From an uncultured Porphyromonadaceae bacterium (GTDB lineage Bacteria; Bacteroidota; Bacteroidia; Bacteroidales; Muribaculaceae): a stretch of DNA of 8,334 nucleotides. Positions within the stretch are counted from its first letter, which is position 1, and each line of letters begins with the position of its first letter. The notes under the pieces are model-generated. The model was given only the letters and a program-made list of their open reading frames with translations. It did not search any database and was not told the DNA's origin. The stretch is taken from positions 1-8,334 of the forward strand of contig USKE01000092.1 of assembly GCA_900555165.1 (NCBI GenBank), written 5' to 3'. This document shows, one piece after another, positions 6,840 through 8,334 of this stretch. A program made the translations under genes and the position numbers.

Positions 6840-6958
6840 CTACCGCCCCTTATCCCCCAAAAATCTTGTCATCGCACCCGGCATGGTGAAGAAGATGATA
6901 CCTGCCACCCATTGCGCCAAAGGTAATTTTGGGGCAAAAAACGATATGGAAACCGATT
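6840..6958 (-). pseudogene. Possible C-terminal remnant of a disrupted gene
   Basis: The minus strand holds a short open frame that reads FAPKLPLAQWVAGIIFFTMP followed by GAMTRFLGDKGR and a TAG stop (6842-6840). It has no good start codon and is closed upstream by TAA at 6959-6957, which lies inside the terminase gene. The peptide looks like the hydrophobic tail of a real membrane protein, and its codons are moderately GC-rich in third position. It could be the cut end of a host gene next to a phage insertion, or chance: the stretch is only ~38 codons and I recognise no family. Confidence 0.2.
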
Positions 6959-8334
6959 ATATTAAGCGTGGGCAGGCGCAGGGGAGCGCAAAGGCATGTG
7001 GGCAAACGGAGTGCGACCTCCCGGGCGTGGCGGCAGGGGCTGACGGGTGTGAAATGCGGGAGATTCTGGCCGAGAACGCGCGGCGCCGCGAGGCCGAGCG
7101 CCGGGCCGCGCGGTTCGACCCCGCCACAGGGGTCGGTGCATCGGGTGCCGAGAGGCGCGTGTGGCGCCGCAACCCGTTCACGGGTGTCAGGGAGTTCATT
7201 CCCCGGTCGATGGCCGACGACCCTGCCACCTCGGCGGCCAGCACTGCCGTGGAACGCGAGCGCGTGCGGTGCCGTCACGATTTCGATTTCTGGGCGTGGC
7301 GCTGTGCGCGCATCAAGCACAAGACGCGCCCCGAGATTGTGCCGTTCGTGCTGAACCGGAGCCAGCGCCGCGTGGCCGAGGCTCTTGAGGCCGACCGCGC
7401 CGCGGGGCGCCCGATGCGTCTTATCGTGCTGAAGGCGAGGCAATGGGGATGCTCTACGGTGGTTGAGATGTACATGGCCTGGGTGCAATGCTGCCTGGCA
7501 CGCAACTGGCATTCGCTGCTGTGCTCGCAGGTGCAGAGCGTGTCGCAGGCCATACGCGACATGCTCACCGTCCTGCTCGACAATTACCCGCCCGAGATGT
7601 GGGAGGGGGACGGCGACACGCCGCGCCTGCGCGCTTTCCAGGGGCAGCAGACCATCCGCGAGATCGAGGGGCGCTCGTGCCACCTCACCCTGGCAACGTC
7701 AGAAAGCGTGAACTCGGTGCGCGGCTCTGACTATGCAATGGCGCATCTGACCGAGGTGGCGTTCTGGAAAGACACACCCACAAGCCGTCCGCTCGATTTC
7801 ATACGGTCAATCTACGGCTCGGTAGCGCGCACGCCGCTGACGCTGATTGTAATGGAGTCGACCGCCAACGGAGCAGGCAGTTTCTTTCACCGCGAATGGC
7901 TGAGGTCGGCCGCCGGAAAGAGCGACAAGCACGCCGTCTTCGTTCCCTGGTACGAGATAGACATATACCGCGAGGAGGTCACCGACGCCGCGGGGCTGTG
8001 GCATAGCCTCGACGGCTACGAGCGCGCCCTATGGAGCGAACACGGCCTGACACTCGAACGCATAGCCTGGTACCACGCCAAGCGCGCCGAGATGGCCGAC
8101 CATGCGGCATTCATGGCCGAATATCCCACAACGGCCGAGGAGGCGTTCGCCATGTCGGGCAACATGGTCTTCGCCCCGGCACACATAGAGGCCATGCGCG
8201 CCGGATGCTCTGACGCCCCGCTGACGGGCGAGGTCTGCGGCGAGACCCCCACCGGTCATGGCGCCCTGCGCGCGGTGCGGTTCACCCCCGACCCTACCGG
8301 TGCCCTGAAGATATGGCGCCGACCCGAGGCGGGG
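6946..8334 (+). CDS. Phage terminase large subunit (TerL), 3' end beyond window
   Basis: TerL is the ATPase and nuclease motor that packages phage DNA into procapsids. The 463 residues present cover an N-terminal region (EILAENARRREAERRAARFD, ~39-58), the lead-in CRHDFDFWAWRCARIK and VPFVLNRSQRRV (~109-143), Walker A-like VLKARQWGCST (161-171), Walker B-like MAHLTEVAFW (265-274), the coupling motif VMESTANG (302-309) and EYPTTAEEAFAMSGNMVF (392-409) at the bridge to the nuclease domain. The nuclease is mostly cut off by the window end. The pattern closely follows large terminases of Bacteroides prophages. The start at 6946 (METDYIKRGQ) fits the family's N-terminus; in-frame ATGs at 6883 and 6895 would add 21 or 17 residues. 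It is the only plus-strand gene here and very GC-rich. A TAATTTTG at 6924-6931 is a weak candidate -7 element. Confidence 0.9.
   Translation, partial: METDYIKRGQAQGSAKACGQTECDLPGVAAGADGCEMREILAENARRREAERRAARFDPATGVGASGAERRVWRRNPFTGVREFIPRSMADDPATSAASTAVERERVRCRHDFDFWAWRCARIKHKTRPEIVPFVLNRSQRRVAEALEADRAAGRPMRLIVLKARQWGCSTVVEMYMAWVQCCLARNWHSLLCSQVQSVSQAIRDMLTVLLDNYPPEMWEGDGDTPRLRAFQGQQTIREIEGRSCHLTLATSESVNSVRGSDYAMAHLTEVAFWKDTPTSRPLDFIRSIYGSVARTPLTLIVMESTANGAGSFFHREWLRSAAGKSDKHAVFVPWYEIDIYREEVTDAAGLWHSLDGYERALWSEHGLTLERIAWYHAKRAEMADHAAFMAEYPTTAEEAFAMSGNMVFAPAHIEAMRAGCSDAPLTGEVCGETPTGHGALRAVRFTPDPTGALKIWRRPEAG

Noticed and set aside
6773..6945. tRNA or phage attachment core near the phage boundary
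   Set aside because: No cloverleaf-like structure or repeated core is visible, and the matching second copy needed to call an attachment site would lie outside the window.
6850..7683. Minus-strand frame of 277 codons
   Set aside because: It is antisense to the terminase, whose Walker A, Walker B and ESTANG motifs are clear on the plus strand. The minus translation is Arg/Pro/His/Ala-rich noise.
1..8334. CRISPR array, toxin-antitoxin pair or known defence system
   Set aside because: No regularly spaced repeats and no paired small genes with matching motifs were seen on either strand.

Overview
The window looks like a piece of a GC-rich Bacteroidales genome, plausibly Muribaculaceae or a relative. 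This is inferred from three things: the RpoC sequence reads like Bacteroides RpoC, TAnnTTTG-type promoter elements sit upstream of genes, and several secreted proteins end in type IX secretion (T9SS)-like C-terminal sorting domains. All cell-type genes lie on the minus strand. The only plus-strand gene is a phage terminase at the right edge.

Layout, left to right. Positions 1-~1557 (minus) encode the C-terminal ~520 residues of RNA polymerase beta' (rpoC). Positions ~1558-2937 (minus) encode a nearly complete secreted CotH-kinase-family protein. The two are joined in one uninterrupted reading frame of 979 codons that starts at 2937 and runs off the left edge, so the window holds a CotH-RpoC chimera lacking the catalytic two-thirds of RpoC. 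An assembly misjoin is the simplest explanation, but the in-frame join deserves a check. The CotH start codon overlaps the stop of a 159-residue secreted protein (2934-3413) as ATGA. Upstream lies an 85-base gap with a G-quadruplex-type motif and three 9-bp tandem repeats, then manA (3499-4514), a class I mannose-6-phosphate isomerase. manA is split by a 17-bp insertion flanked by 8-bp direct repeats. A good Bacteroidales promoter (4523-4554) and a strong rho-independent terminator (4563-4595) separate manA from a 536-residue secreted protein (4664-6274) with two near-identical domains, an anchor-J-like domain and a sorting domain. A 108-residue secreted protein that is mostly sorting domain follows (6446-6772).

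From 6946 to the right edge runs a plus-strand large terminase subunit of a type found in Bacteroides prophages, cut by the window end. The 100-odd bases before it carry a short minus-strand reading frame that could be the tail of a disrupted gene, so this may be a prophage edge or another junction.

The genes suggest a short unit of manA, small secreted protein and CotH-like protein, beside independently transcribed exported proteins. I did not find a convincing new multi-gene system. The most informative signals are anomalies: the in-frame CotH-RpoC fusion, the 17-bp frameshifting insertion in manA, and the sharp phage boundary.
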